A stretch of DNA of 64,000 nucleotides from Leuctra nigra (GCA_934045905.1 OW203762.1:18384345-18448344), one strand, 5' to 3'; numbered from the stretch's first letter, positions 23,701 through 36,020 are shown. Program-made: numbers and translations. Notes: generated by a model not told the origin, from the sequence alone.

Positions 23701-26700
23701 ACTCTCCCCCCTGACAACCCCCATCAAGTGATGTATCTTCCTCTTGTCACTAGGCTACCACCACAAACCTCCTCGGAGGCCCCGCATCTTGTGGGACGAC
23801 CTGCGGTACGACTTCTCGCCGCAGGGTGCTGCTGCCGGGTACTACTCTCCCCCCTGACAACCCCCATCAAGTGATGTATCTTCCTCTTGTCACTAGGCTA
23901 CCACCACAAACCTCCTCGGAGGCCCCGCATCTTGTGGGACGACCTGCGGTACCACTTCTCGCCGCAGGGCGCTGCTGCCGGGTACTACTCTCCCCCCTGA
24001 CAACCCCCATCAAGTGATGTATCTTCCTCGTGTCACTAGGCTACCACCACAAACCTCCTCGGAGGCCCCGCATCTTGTGGGACGCCCCACCAATGGACTG
24101 CCACCTTGACGTAATGGTGGGGCTTAAGGGGCCGGCTCACATACGAGTTGGCCCCAACCAAGTGCAGTCCAGGGTCGACCTAGTCCCATGCCCTCCAAAA
24201 TTCGCGGGCCCCTCGGGCCGGCCTCCCCCCTCGAGATGGTGATCCCCCTGAAATCGAGTCCCACCGGCCCGAAGCTCTCCACCCCCCGGTCTGTCCCCAT
24301 TCTGACCTGGCTTTCCCACCAGTTTCAGACTCCCCCAGATCGGGCCCGTTAGGACGACCCCTCCCGATGTCCTCCACTTAGTTCAACAAAGTTAAAAGGT
24401 AAAATTAATGTGCGCAATATAACCTCGTCGTTGACGCGCCGTTAAACTCTAATAATCATCATCAATTATCATCTTGTGGGACGACCTGCGGTACCACTTT
24501 TCGCCGCAGGGCGCTGCTGCCGGGTACTACTCTCCCCCCTGACAACTTCCATCAAGTGATGTATCTTCCTCTTGTCACTAGGCTACCACCACAAACCTCC
24601 TCGGAGGCCCCGCATCTTGTGGGACGACCTGCGGTACCACTTCTCGCCGCAGGGCGCTGCTGTCGGGTACTACTCTCCCCCCTGACAACCCCCATCAAGT
24701 GATGTATCTTCCTCTTGTCACTAGGCTACCACCACAAACCTCCTCGGAGGCCCCGCATCTTGTGGGACGACCTGCGGTACCACTTCTCGCCGCAGGGCGC
24801 TGCTGTCGGGTACTACTCTCCCCCCTGACAACCCCCATCAAGTGATGTATCTTCCTCTTGTCACTAGGCTACCACCACAAACCTCCTCGGAGGCCCCGCA
24901 TCTTGTGGGACGACCTGCGGTACCACTTCTCGCCGCAGGGCGCTGCTGTCGGGTACTACTCTCCCCCCTGACAACCCCCATCAAGTGATGTGTCTTCCTC
25001 TTGTCACTAGGCTACCACCACAAACCTCCTCGGAGGCCCCGCATCTTGTGGGACGACCTGCGGTACCACTTCTCGCAGCAGGGCGCTGCTGCCGGGTACT
25101 ACTCTCCCCCCTGACAACCCCCATCAAGTGATGTATTTTCCTCTTGTCACTATGCTACCACCACAAACCTCCTCGGAGGCCCCGCATCTTGTGGGACAAC
25201 CTGCGGTACCACTTCTCGCCGCAGGGCGCTGCTGCCGGGTACTACTCTCCCCCCTGACAACCCCCATCAAGTGATGTATCTTCCTCTTGTCACTAGGCTA
25301 CCACCACAAACCTCCTCGGAGGCCCCGCATCTTGTGGGACGACCTGCGGTACCACTTCTCGCCGCAGGGCGCTGCTGTCGGGTACTACTCTCACCCTGAC
25401 AACCCCCATCAAGTAATGTATCTTCCTCTTGTCACTAGGCTACCACCACAAACTTCCTCGGAGGCCCCGCATCTTGTGGGACGACCTGCGGTACCACTTC
25501 TCGCCGCATGGCGCTGCTGCCGGGTACTACTCTCCCCCCTGACAACCCCCATCAAGTGATGTATCTTCCTCTTGTCACTAGGCTACCACCACAAACCTCC
25601 TCGGAGGCCCCGCATCTTGTGGGACGACCTGCGGTACCACTTCTCGCCGCAGGGCGCTGCTGCCGGGTACTACTCTCCCCCCTGACAACCCCCATCAAGT
25701 GATGTATCTTCCTCTTGTCACTAGGCTACCACCACACACCTCCTCGGAGGCCCCGCATCTTGTGGGACGACCTGCGGTACCACTTCTCGCCGCATGGCGC
25801 TGCTGCCGGGTACTACTCTCCCCCTGACAACCCCCATCAAGTGATGTATCTTCCTCTTGTCACTAGGCTACCACCACAAACCTCCTCGGAGGCCCCGCAT
25901 CTTGTGGGACGACCTGCGGTACCACTTCTCGCCGCATGGCGCTGCTGCCGGGTACTACTCTCCCCCTGACAACCCCCATCAAGTGATGTATCTTCCTCTT
26001 GTCACTAGGCTACCACCACAAACCTCCTCGGAGGCCCCGCATCTTGTGGGACGACCTGCGGTACCACTTCTCGCCGCAGGGCGCTGCTGTCGGGTACTAC
26101 TCTTCCCCCTGACAACCCCCATCAAGTGATGTATCTTCCTCTTGTCACTAGGCTACCACCACAAACCTCCTCGGAGGCCCCGCATCTTGTGGGACGACCT
26201 GCGGTACCACTTCTCGCCGCAGGGCGCTGCTGTCGGGTACTACTCTCCCCCCTGACAACCCCCATCAAGTGATGTATCTTCCTCTTGTCACTAGGCTACC
26301 ACCACAAACCTCCTCGGAGGCCCCGCATCTTGTGGGACGACCTGCGGTACCACTTCTCGCCGCAGGGCGCTGCTGCCGGGTACTACTCTCCCCCCTGACA
26401 ACCCCCATCAAGTGATGTATCTTTCTCTTGTCACTAGGCTACCACCACAAACCTCCTCGGAGGCCCCGCATCTTGTGGGACGACCTGCGGTACCACTTCT
26501 CGCCGCAGGGCGCTGCTGTCGGGTACTTCTCTCCCCCTGACAACCCCCATCAAGTAATGTATCTTCCTCTTGTCACTAGGCTACCACCACAAACCTCCTC
26601 GGAGGCCCCGCATCTTGTGGGACGACCTGCGGTACCACTTCTCGCCGCAGGGCGCTGCTGCCGGGTACTACTCTCCCCCCTGACAACCCCCATCAAGTGA

Positions 26701-29700
26701 TGTATCTTCCTCTTGTCACTAGGCTACCACCACAAACCTCCTCGGAGGCCCCGCATCTTGTGGGACGACCTGCGATACCACTTCTCGCCGCAGGGCGCTG
26801 CTGCCGGGTACTACTCTCCCCCCTGACAACCCCCATCAAGTGATGTATCTTCCTCTTGTCACTAGGCTTCCACCACAAACCTCCTCGGAGGCCCCGCATC
26901 TAGTGGGACGACCTGCGGTACCACTTCTCGCCGCAGGGTGCTGCTGCGGGGTACTACTCTCCCCCCTGACAACCCCCATCAAGTGATGTATCTTCCTCTT
27001 GTCACTAGGCTACCACCACAAACCTCCTCGGAGGCCCCGCATCTTGTGGGACGGCCTGCGGTACCACTTCTCGCCGCAGGGCGCTGCTGCCGGGTACTAC
27101 TCTCCCCCCTGACAACCCCCATCAAGTGATGTATCTTCCTCTTGTCACTAGGCTACCACCACAAACCTCCTCGGAGGTCCCGCATCTTGTGGGACGCCCC
27201 ACCAATGGACTGCCACCTTGACGTGGTGGTGGGGCTTAAGGGGCCGGCTCACATACGAGTTGGCCCCAAACAAGTGCAGTCCAAGGTCGACCTAGTCCCA
27301 TGCCCTCCCCAAATTCGCGGGCCCCTCGGGCCGGCCTCCCCCCTCGAGATGGTGATCCCCCTGAAATCAAGTCCCACCGGCCCGAAGCTCTCCACCCCCC
27401 GGTCTGTCCCCATTCTGACCTGGCTTTCCCACCAGTTTCAGACTCACCCAGATCGGGCCCGTTAGGACGACCCCTCCCGATGTCCTCCACTTAGTTCAAC
27501 AAAGTTAAAAGGTAAAATTAATGTGCGCAATATAACCTCGTCGTTGACGCGCCGTTAAACTCTAATAATCATCATCAATCATCATCTTGTGGGACGACCT
27601 GCGGTACCACTTCTCGCCGCAGGGCGCTGCTGCCGGGTACTACTCTCCCCCCTGACAACCCCCATCAAGTGATGTATCTTCCTCTTGTCACTAGGCTACC
27701 ACCACAAACCTCCTCGGAGGCCCCGCATCTTGTGGGACGACCTGCGGTACCACTTCTCGCCGCAGGGCGCTGCTGCCGGGTTCTACTCTCCCCCCTGACA
27801 ACCCCCATCAAGTTATGTATCTTCCTCTTGTCACTAGGCTACCACCACAAACCTCCTCGGAGGCCCCGCATCTTGTGGGACGACCTGCGGTACCACTTCT
27901 CGCCGCAGGGCGCTGCTGTCGGGTACTACTCTCCCCCCTGACAACCCCCATCAAGTGATGTATCTTCCTCTTGTCACTAGGCTACCACCACAAACCTCCT
28001 CGGAGGCCCCGCATCTTTTAGGACGACCTGCGGTACCACTTCTCGCAGCAGGGCGCTGCTGCCGGGTACTACTCTCCCCCCTGACAACCCCCATCAAGTG
28101 ATGTATTTTCCTCTTGTCACTAGGCTACCACCACAAACCTCCTCGGAGGCCCCGCATCTTGTGGGACGACCTGCGGTACCACTTCTCGCCGCAGGGCGCT
28201 GCTGCCGTGTACTACTCTCCCCCCTGACAACCCCCATCAAGTGATGTATCTTCCTCTTGTCACTAGGCTACCACCACAAACCTCCTCGGAGACCCCGCAT
28301 TATGTGGGACGACCTGCGGTACCACTTCTCGCCGCAGGGCGCTGCTGTCGGGTACTTCTCTCCCCCTGACAACCCCCATCAAGTAATGTATCTTCCTCTT
28401 GTCACTAGGCTACCACCACAAACCTCCTCGGAGGCCCCGCATCTTGTGGGACGACCTGCGGTACCACTTCTCGCCGCAGGGCGCTGCTGCCGGGTACTAC
28501 TCTCCCCCCTGACAACCCCCATCAAGTGATGTATCTTCCTCTTGTCACTAGGCTACCACCACAAACCTCCTCGGAGGCCCCGCATCTTGTGGGACGACCT
28601 GCTGTACCACTTCTCGCCCCATGGCGCTGCTGCCGGGTACTACTCTCCCCCTGACAACCCCCATCAAGTGATGTATCTTCCTCTTGTCACTAGGCTACCA
28701 CCACAAACCTCCTCGGAGGCCCCGCATCTTGTGGGACGACCTGCGGTACCACTTCTCGCCGCATGGCGCTGCTGCCGGGTACTACTCTCCCCCTGACAAC
28801 CCCCATCAAGTGATGTATCTTCCTCTTGTCACTAGGCTACCACCACAAACCTCCTCGGAGGCCCCGCATCTTGTGGGACGACCTGCGGTACCACTTTTCG
28901 CCGCAGGGCGCTGCTGTCGGGTACTACTCTCCCCCCTGACAACCCCCATCAAGTGATGTATCTTCCTCTTGTCACTAGGCTACCACCACAAACCTCCTCG
29001 GAGGCCCCGCATCTTGTGGGACGACCTGCGGTACCACTTCTCGCCGCATGGCGCTGCTGCCGGGTACTACTCTCCCCCCTGACAACCCCCATCAAGTGAT
29101 GTATCTTCCTCTTGTCACTAGGCTACCACCACAAACCTCCTCGGAGGCCCCGCATCTTGTGGGACGACCTGCGGTACCACTTCTCGCCGCAGGGCGCTGC
29201 TGCCGGGTACTACTCTCCCCCCTGACAACCCCCATCAAGTGATGTATCTTCCTCTTGTCACTAGGCTACCACCACAAACCTCCTCGGAGGCCCCGCATCT
29301 TGTGGGACGACCTGCGGTACCACTTCTCGCCGCAGGGCGCTGCTGCCGGGTACTACTCTCCCCCCTGACAACCCCCATCAAGTAATGTATCTTCCTCTTG
29401 TCACTAGGCTACCACCACAAACCTCCTCGGAGGCCCCGCATCTTGTGGGACGACCTGCGGTACCACTTCTCGCCGCAGGGCGCTGCTGCCGGGTACTACT
29501 CTCCCCCCTGACAACCCCCATCAAGTGATGTATCTTCCTCTTGTCACTAGGCTACCACCACAAACCTCCTCGGAGGCCCCGCATCTTGTGGGACGACCTG
29601 CGGTACCACTTCTCGCCGCAGGGCGCTGCTGTCGGGTACTACTCTCCCCCTGACAACCCCCATCAAGTAATGTATCTTCCTCTTGTCATTAGGCTACCAC

Positions 29701-32700
29701 TACAAACCTCCTCGGAGGCCCCGCATCTTGTGGGACGACCTGCGGTACCACTTCTCGCCGCAGGGCGCTGCTGCCGGGTACTACTCTCCCCCCTGACAAC
29801 CCCCATCAAGTGATGTATCTTCCTCTTGTCACTAGGCTACCACCACAAACCTCCTCGGAGGCCCCGCATCTTGTGGGACGACCTGCGGTACCACTTCTCG
29901 CCGCAGGGCGCTGCTGCCGGGTACTACTCTCCCCCCTGACAACCCCCAACAAGTGATGTATCTTCCTCTTGTCACTAGGCTACCACCACACACCTCCTCG
30001 GAGGCCCCGCATCTTGTGGGACGACCTGCGGTACCACTTCTCGCCGCATGGCGCTGCTGCCGGGTACTACTCTTCTCCCTGACAACCCCCATCAAGTGAT
30101 GTATCTTCCTCTTGTCACTAGGCTACCACCACAAACCTCCTCGGAGGCCCCGCATCTTGTGGGACGACCTGCGGTACCACTTCTCGCCGCATGGCGCTAC
30201 TGCCGGGTACTACTCTCCCCCCTGACAACCCCCATCAAGTGATGTATCTTCCTCTTGTCACTAGGCTACCACCACAAACCTCCTCGGAGGCCCCGCATCT
30301 TGTGGGACGACCTGCGGTACCACTTCTCGCCGCAGGGCGCTGCTGCCGGGTACTACTCTCCCCCCTGACAACCCCCATCAAGTGATGTATCTTCCTCTTG
30401 TCACTAGGCTACCACCACAAACCTCCTCGGAGGCCCCGCATCTTGTGGGACGACCTGCGGTACCACTTCTCGCCGCAGGGCGCTGCTGCCGGGTACTACT
30501 CTCCCCCCTGACAACCCCCATCAAGTGATGTATCTTCCTCTTGTCACTAGGCTACCACCACAAACCTCCTCGGAGGCCCCGCATCTTGTGGGACGACCTG
30601 CGGTACCACTTCTCGCCGCAGGGCGCTGCTGCCGGGTACTACTCTCCCCCTGACAACCCCCATCAAGTGATGTATCTTCCTCTTGTCACTAGGCTACCAC
30701 CACAAACCTCCTTGGAGGCCCCGCATCTTGTGGGACGACCTGCGGTACCACTTCTCGCCGCAGGGCGCTGCTGTCGGGTACTACTCTCCCCCCTGACAAC
30801 CCCCATCAAGTGATGTATCTTCCTCTTGTCACTAGGCTACCACCACAAACCTCCTCGGAGGCCCCGCATCTTGTGGGACGACCTGCGGTACCACTTCTCG
30901 CCGCAGGGCGCTGCTGCCGGGTACTACTCGCTACCGCGGACTGCTGGCGAGGCCAGGGCGCTGGGGTATGTGGCGCCCCCCGAGGACAGGGGGGGCGATG
31001 TGTAGGCGCTCTGCTTCGCCAACGACCCCTCCGTCTGCACCATCTACGACCGCAGGGGCAACATCGCCGGCATGCAGATCTCGGTGAGAAGCTGTTCGAC
31101 TCTGAAAAATAGCTCTTATACAAATCATTATTTAAAACAGAAACCAGAGATCATAAGATTTGTCAATAACTCTCGAAAAAAGTGATAGAAGTTCAGAGAA
31201 CGCGGCTAGGTGGAAAAGTTATTTCAGCAACTTTTACATGTTTGGAAAACTCAAAAATGGCCAATAAATCTTAGAATTTTCTAGTAAACATGGTTTGTAA
31301 ACTTGCTCAGTTATATTTGCTGCATTGTTGAGGTTGACAACTTTAGTAAATTCTACTTGTTTAGGTAGACTACGCTCTATACTGTATAATTTGAATTTGC
31401 CAAAATGGATGGGTGGGAACGCACAATAAATGACCACAATTGCCAATTTGGCTCGAATTGAAAGCTCTCTATTTCTACTTGCAGGTCCTGAGATCGTACG
31501 TGGACGGTATCTTGCCGTATCCGATCTTACGACATCCGTTTTACATCGCTACCAGACGCTTCGGTCTCAACGTCTATATGGGAACAATCTACTTCGTCTC
31601 GCAAGGTGAGTGAGTACAAAGAAAATAACACGAAAATAACACTCAATAAAATCCATTTTTAGCGTAAATGGCAGTGAGTTGAAGCAGTGATAAACTGAGT
31701 GGGCACAACAATTTTTTATGTGAGAGGGGCTCAAGTGTTGTATCGTTTCTCTTACCTCTATGGTTGTAGCTTAGAGGAATAAGTGGTTTTATTCCTCTAA
31801 GGTTGTAGCTATCACCTAATGCCTCCTACTCCATGATGTTACAGATGTGCTGGCGAGCGGGGGGAGGAGGAATCTGGACTCTGATGGGACTCTGGATCAG
31901 GCCTCTCTAATGCCTCCTACTCCATGATGTTACAGATGTGCTGGCGAGCGGGGGGAGGAGGAATCTGGACTCTGATGAGACTCTGGATCAGGCCTCTCTA
32001 ATGCCTCCTACTCCATGATGTTACAGATGTGCTGGCGAGCGGGGGGAGGAGGAATCAGGACTCTGATGAGACTCTGGATCAGGCCTCTCTAATGCCTCCT
32101 ACTCCATGATGTTACAGATGTGCTGGCGAGCGGGGGGAGGAGGAATCTGGACTCTGATGGGACTCTGGATCAGGCATCTCTAATGCCTCCTACTCCATGA
32201 TGTTACAGATGTGCTGGCGAGCGGGGGGAGGAGGAATCTGGACTCTGATGGGACTCTGGATCAGGCCTCTCTAATGCCTCCTACTCCATGATGTTACAGA
32301 TGTGCTGGCGAGCGGGGGGAGGAGGAATCTGGACTCTGCGGGACAGGCACGGGACTCTGGATCAGGCCTCTCTAATGCCTCCTACTCCATGATGTTACAG
32401 ATGTTCTGGCGAGCGGGGGGAGGAGGAATCTGGACTCTGCGGGACAGGCACGGGACTCTGGATCAGGCCTCTCTAATGCCTCCTACTCCATGATGTTACA
32501 GATGTGCTGGCGAGCGGGGGGAGGAGGAATCTGGACTCTGATGGGACTCTGGATCAGGCCTCTCTAATGCCTCCTACTCCATGATGTTACAGATGTGCTG
32601 GCGAGCGGGGGGAGGAGGAATCTGGACTCTGATGGGACTCTGGATCAGGCCTCTCTAATGCCTCCTACTCCATGATGTTACAGATGTGCTGGCGAGCGGG

Positions 32701-35700
32701 GGGGAGGAGGAATCTGGACTCTGATGGGACTCTGGATCAGGCCTCTCTAATGCCTCCTACTCCATGATGTTACAGATGTGCTGGCGAGCGGGGGGAGGAG
32801 GAATCTGGACTCTGATGGGACAGGCACGGGACTCTGGATCAGGCCTCTCTAATGCCTCCTACTCCATGATGTTACAGATGTGCTGGCGAGCGGGGGGAGG
32901 AGGAATCTGGACTCTGATGGGACAGGCACGGGACTCTGGATCAGGGTCGGGAAAGGTTATGACGGTCGCGACTTCCTGTATGAAGTTCCGAGGTTCCAGA
33001 CAGAGATGGCGCGCACTCCGTTCACACTGGAGAACTGCGTCGATGGCATGGGTGAGCACAATATACTCGAACTCGTATGTTCCTCTGATCTGCCAATAGT
33101 TAGCTTATGGAGCTTAGACCTTTTAAAATCTTCTTTAAAATGAAAAATAATGCATAACGTCGGTGACAGGCAAAGATGAACCCAGTTTCACATGGCCTGG
33201 TATAGGCCGGCACATTCTAGAGCGGGTTCATCTTTGCCTGTCACCGACCGTAGGTATATAATTTAATAAAAATGATCAACATCACAAAATGTCTTAATAG
33301 GGAGTCTAAAAAAAATGATTAGTAAATATCAAGAGAAAAATAATGACAATAATTAGTACACTCTTCACGCGAAAAAATACAATTTTATTCATAAAATCAA
33401 ATTAAAATTTCATGTGACATTATGGCGGGAAAATCCATGTGTGACGTACGTATGTGATTCCAGTGATGTCATTTCTAAGTCCACAACAATGTGTTACCAT
33501 GGTGATTGCTTTGTTGCCATGGCATTGCTGAGCCCCATGACGTCAATGCCGATATTACTGTTTTAAAACAAGGTTAATATATTTTAAAATTCGGAGATTT
33601 CTATCAATCTTTCTGTATCAATTACTTAAAATTTATTCATCGCACAATAATAATGTTTTATTTGTCTACAAACTAGACATTGTACACTTTCAATATTTCA
33701 AGTTTTTTAATCCATTCTACAATTATTTGAGAGAGTTCCCAATTCTATTAATTGTTCAACATAAATGAATGCTCTTCATGATCATTCAGGTGTCCCCACC
33801 AATGGACTGATACCTTGACGCGGTTGTGGGGCTTCAGAGGTCGCCTCACATTACGCGTTGGTCCCAACAGAGTGCAGTCCAGGGTCGACCTAGTCCCATG
33901 CCCTCTCCAAATTCGCGGGCCCCTCGGGCCGGCCACCCCCCCTCGAGATGGTGATCCCCCTAAATTGGGTCCCACCGGCCCGAAGCCTCCCCCCGGGCTG
34001 TCCTTATTCTGAACTTGGCTTTCCCACCAGTTTCATACTCCCTCGGATCGGGCCCGTTAGGTCGACCCCTCCCATGTTCTCCACGTATTATCAACAAAGT
34101 TAAAAGTAAAAATTAATGTGCGCAATATAACCTCGTCGTTGTCGCGCCGTTAAACAATAATAATCTAATCTAATCTAATCTAATCATCCAGGCGTGCACT
34201 ACTACTACAACGTCTCCGAGCAAATGGACTGCAGAGATTGGGCTCCGATCTTCGCCCTCTATGACCCAGGAAACACGGAGATGACGGGCTTCGGGTTCAA
34301 GGTCAACGGGAGGCCGACGTCGATCGGACAGAACGACTTCGAGAGCATTCCATCAGCAGCACTCAAGGTGACAATAGAACCTTGACGGGTCCCTTTAGTC
34401 ACAAATACGCAAAATATCAATATCATAAAAGTACAATATTTGTGCCCGATCACGTGGAAAATGAAATGTCTCTCTCTGTTTATTCAAATTTTCCACGAGT
34501 ATGGTCACAAATATTGTAATTTCTAAGATCGACTAAAAATTGGTTTATGCTAAATATTTTTCATTTATTTCTTAACTTGTATGATTCAAAAGTTATAGCG
34601 ATCATAGGCGTGCGCAGGAGAAATCATTAGGAGGGGCCAAGATGGGCGCCGGCAGGAATAATGCTAAGGGGGGAAAAGGCCTGGGAAAGGAACTTCCACG
34701 CGTTAAGGGGGGTGTGGGGGGCGCGTCCCGCCACTTTGCCCCGCAGGGCGTTTTTTGGTTTTCTGGCTCTTCAAAATCATTTTTGAGACGTTTGGGAGCC
34801 AAATCTCTTACTTATGACAAAGGGTAGATGGGGTAAGAGCCCCCAGAAGACGTGAGTCCAGGGCTCGTAGCCCCGGAGAAAAATTGTGATCCTTAAGTGG
34901 ATTTGATGGATTTTTAAGAGTTTTGAACATAGCATGGCCCTTTGAATTTACAAAAAATATTTTGGTTGAAAGTTAAAAGTGCTTGCTGTAAGCAAAATAA
35001 ATTTTTAGGGCAAAAACATAGCGTTTTATGAGAAAACCATGTTTCTGGAAGGTATCTAGGCAATGTTTTCGTGGTATTTTCTTTAAAATATTGTGTTTTG
35101 GATCAACCTAGTACTTCATTCCAGTGATTTGAGCAACTCCAGTCTGCCCCGCAGGGAGATTTTTTTGTTTTAACACTTTTAAAACAAAAATTTGACACTA
35201 TGAGGACCACATTTTATAATTTTTTAGTTAAGACTGATCCATTAGGGGGGGCCAAGGCCCCCCCGGCCCCCCCCCCCGTGCGCACGCCTATGATAGCGAT
35301 ATTTAAGAACTGAATATCCAATGGTTACTTACCTTTTAGTCAAAATATCTCGTTATTGGTGCAAGCAGTAGAGCCTTGGACCTGCTATCGCTTGAGAGGA
35401 AAATGATTGGAAGGTTCCATACTAATAGGTCAAGCCCACCTCCTTCCCTCTTCCATTATACCACTATTCTCTTTCGTCGTTCCCCTATCACAACTATAAT
35501 GATTAGCCTATCCACCGTGTAGAGAACAGCTTACTTCACACTACTGAATTTAGTGTGAAGTAAGCTGTTCTCTACACGGTGGCCTATCTGTAGAATGGTG
35601 CATGTTTAGAGTACAATACCATAGACATTTATACTCACTGCGTGTGAGTATAAATGTCTATGACAATACACAGGATGTCTAACTTTTTTGTTGTTCTTCC

Positions 35701-35829
35701 TTGTTGCAGCAAAACATTCCAAATGCACCGGACTGTTTGACCGACTGGGCTGGCCAGTACGGATTGATGTCGATACACGTATTCTTCACGCAACAACCCT
35801 GGGACATCAAGTGTGACCAACAAGTGTAA
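20147..35829 (+). CDS. Secreted protein, about 300 residues, unrecognised family; in-frame TAG in exon 2
   Basis: Six coding exons: 20147-20210, 30836-31083, 31485-31605, 32878-33051, 34192-34367, 35710-35829 (TAA). All phases agree; total 903 nt. Exon 1 is a clean signal peptide (MRVSVALAALAFFASVSLSHA), so the product enters the secretory route. The mature part has six cysteines, one NVS glycosylation site, and motifs VCTIYDRRGNIAGMQIS, GTIYFVSQD, CVDGMGVHYYYN and PIFALYDPGNTEMTGFGF. From memory these resemble a widespread, unnamed secreted invertebrate family; I give no function. Codon 78 region (31003-31005) reads TAG where CAG would continue the frame (GDV-stop-ALCF); everything downstream stays open and correctly spliced. 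Introns 1, 3 and 4 carry duplicated acceptors (see arrays and findings). Candidate poly(A) signal AATAAA at 36015. Confidence 0.8.
20730..20782. repeat. (AAT)n microsatellite
   Basis: About 16 AAT/ATA units after a short poly(A), in intron 1 of the secreted-protein gene. Confidence 0.95.
24085..24469 (+). mobile_element. SINE-like retroelement, copy 1, inside the 143-bp array
   Basis: Starts CCCCACCAATGGACTGCC and ends GTTGACGCGCCGTTAAAC plus an AATCATC-rich tail. Exact 14-bp target duplication CATCTTGTGGGACG at 24071-24084 and 24470-24483. The 3' end (ACCTCGTCGTTGACGCGCC) looks like a LINE-type tail. No open frame. Confidence 0.85.
27197..27582 (+). mobile_element. SINE-like retroelement, copy 2, inside the 143-bp array
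   Basis: Nearly identical to copy 1 and inserted at the same position of the 143-bp unit with the same duplication (27183-27196 and 27583-27596). It lies 3112 bases downstream, so it was copied together with its array segment rather than inserted anew. Confidence 0.85.
31815..32945 (+). repeat. 12-copy, 91/102-bp tandem array of a second intron/exon junction
   Basis: Units begin at about 31845, 31936, 32027, 32118, 32209, 32300, 32401, 32503, 32594, 32685, 32777 and 32878. Each holds intron end CTAATGCCTCCTACTCCATG ... TTACAG and exon start ATGTGCTGGCGAGCGGGGGG. Only the last unit continues into exon 4; using an earlier acceptor gives a TAA within the next unit. Short units lack about ten bases between GGGAC direct repeats; four units keep the longer form matching the exon. 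Confidence 0.95.
33160..33247. repeat. Inverted repeat, 23-bp arms
   Basis: CGGTGACAGGCAAAGATGAA at the left and its complement at the right around a 40-base spacer; in intron 4 of the secreted-protein gene. Confidence 0.7.
33794..34182 (+). mobile_element. SINE-like retroelement, copy 3, abutting exon 5
   Basis: Same element as copies 1 and 2, more diverged, with a (TAATC)n tail. The flanks ATCATTCAGGTGT (33781-33793) and ATCATCCAGGCGT (34183-34195) match at 11 of 13 bases and include the CAG acceptor of exon 5, so insertion appears to have duplicated the splice acceptor. Confidence 0.8.
34603..35292. mobile_element. hAT-like non-autonomous element
   Basis: Inverted termini CATAGGCGTGCGCA and TGCGCACGCCTATG with exact 8-bp duplication ATAGCGAT (34595-34602, 35293-35300). 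The interior has G-rich GGGGCCAAG blocks. In intron 5 of the secreted-protein gene. Confidence 0.85.
35342..35510 (+). repeat. SINE fragment related to 19770-20045
   Basis: Shares GCAGTAGAGCCTTGGACC and the GGAAGGTTCCATACTAATAG type of body with the SINE upstream of the gene. Truncated and diverged. Confidence 0.45.
35512..35582. repeat. Perfect hairpin, 32-bp arms
   Basis: CCACCGTGTAGAGAACAGCT and onward, exact complement after a short loop CTGAATTT. A second hairpin at 35621-35663 (CATAGACATTTATACTCAC arms) follows. Both are in intron 5, close to exon 6. Confidence 0.85.
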
Positions 35830-36014
35830 CCCTGACTTAGGCATTATAGTGTTGACATGGCATGGCATGGTGTGTCTGCAAGAGCCAATGAAAACCATTT
35901 ACCTCCTTTTATTGTTGACAAAATTGTAACTCACTATACCTATGCGCTATAATGTTCGTTAATTATTTAAAGCCTTATTTATTTTTTGATTTCATGGATA
36001 ACCTTATAGATTAA

Positions 36015-36020
36015 AATAAA
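36015..36020 (+). promoter_or_regulatory. Poly(A) signal AATAAA
   Basis: Canonical hexamer 186 bases after the stop codon of the secreted-protein gene. Confidence 0.6.

Larger units (their letters stand above)
21855..30935 (+). repeat. About 58-copy, 143-bp tandem array of an intron/exon junction
   Basis: Each unit contains the end of intron 1 (CATCAAGTGATGTATCTTCC ... TTGTCACTAG) followed by the first about 100 bases of exon 2 (GCTACCACCACAAACCTCC ...), then CTCCCCCCTGACAACCCC leading into the next intron end. Only the last unit (acceptor at 30835) runs on into the complete exon 2. Upstream units are pseudo-exons with an acceptor but no donor I could identify; most end in TGA after CTCCCCCC. 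Variants such as CGCAGCAGGG followed by GTATTTTCC recur at 22528, 25071 and 28040, showing higher-order repeats. Two units hold a SINE-like insertion. Copy number was estimated from unit spacing. Confidence 0.95.

Noticed and set aside
22173..30813. Many repeated reading frames of 60-90 codons (MSLGYHHKPP... and MYLPLVTRLPP...) across the 143-bp array
   Set aside because: They are read-through of the repeat unit in wrong or partial frames, crossing the intron acceptor; only the last unit's exon frame joins a real gene.
21855..30935. CRISPR-like regular repeats
   Set aside because: Units are contiguous tandem copies without unique spacers, in a eukaryotic intron.
32302..33143. GGRRNLDS-repeat protein frames
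   Set aside because: Arise from the 91/102-bp array; only the last unit is spliced into exon 4.
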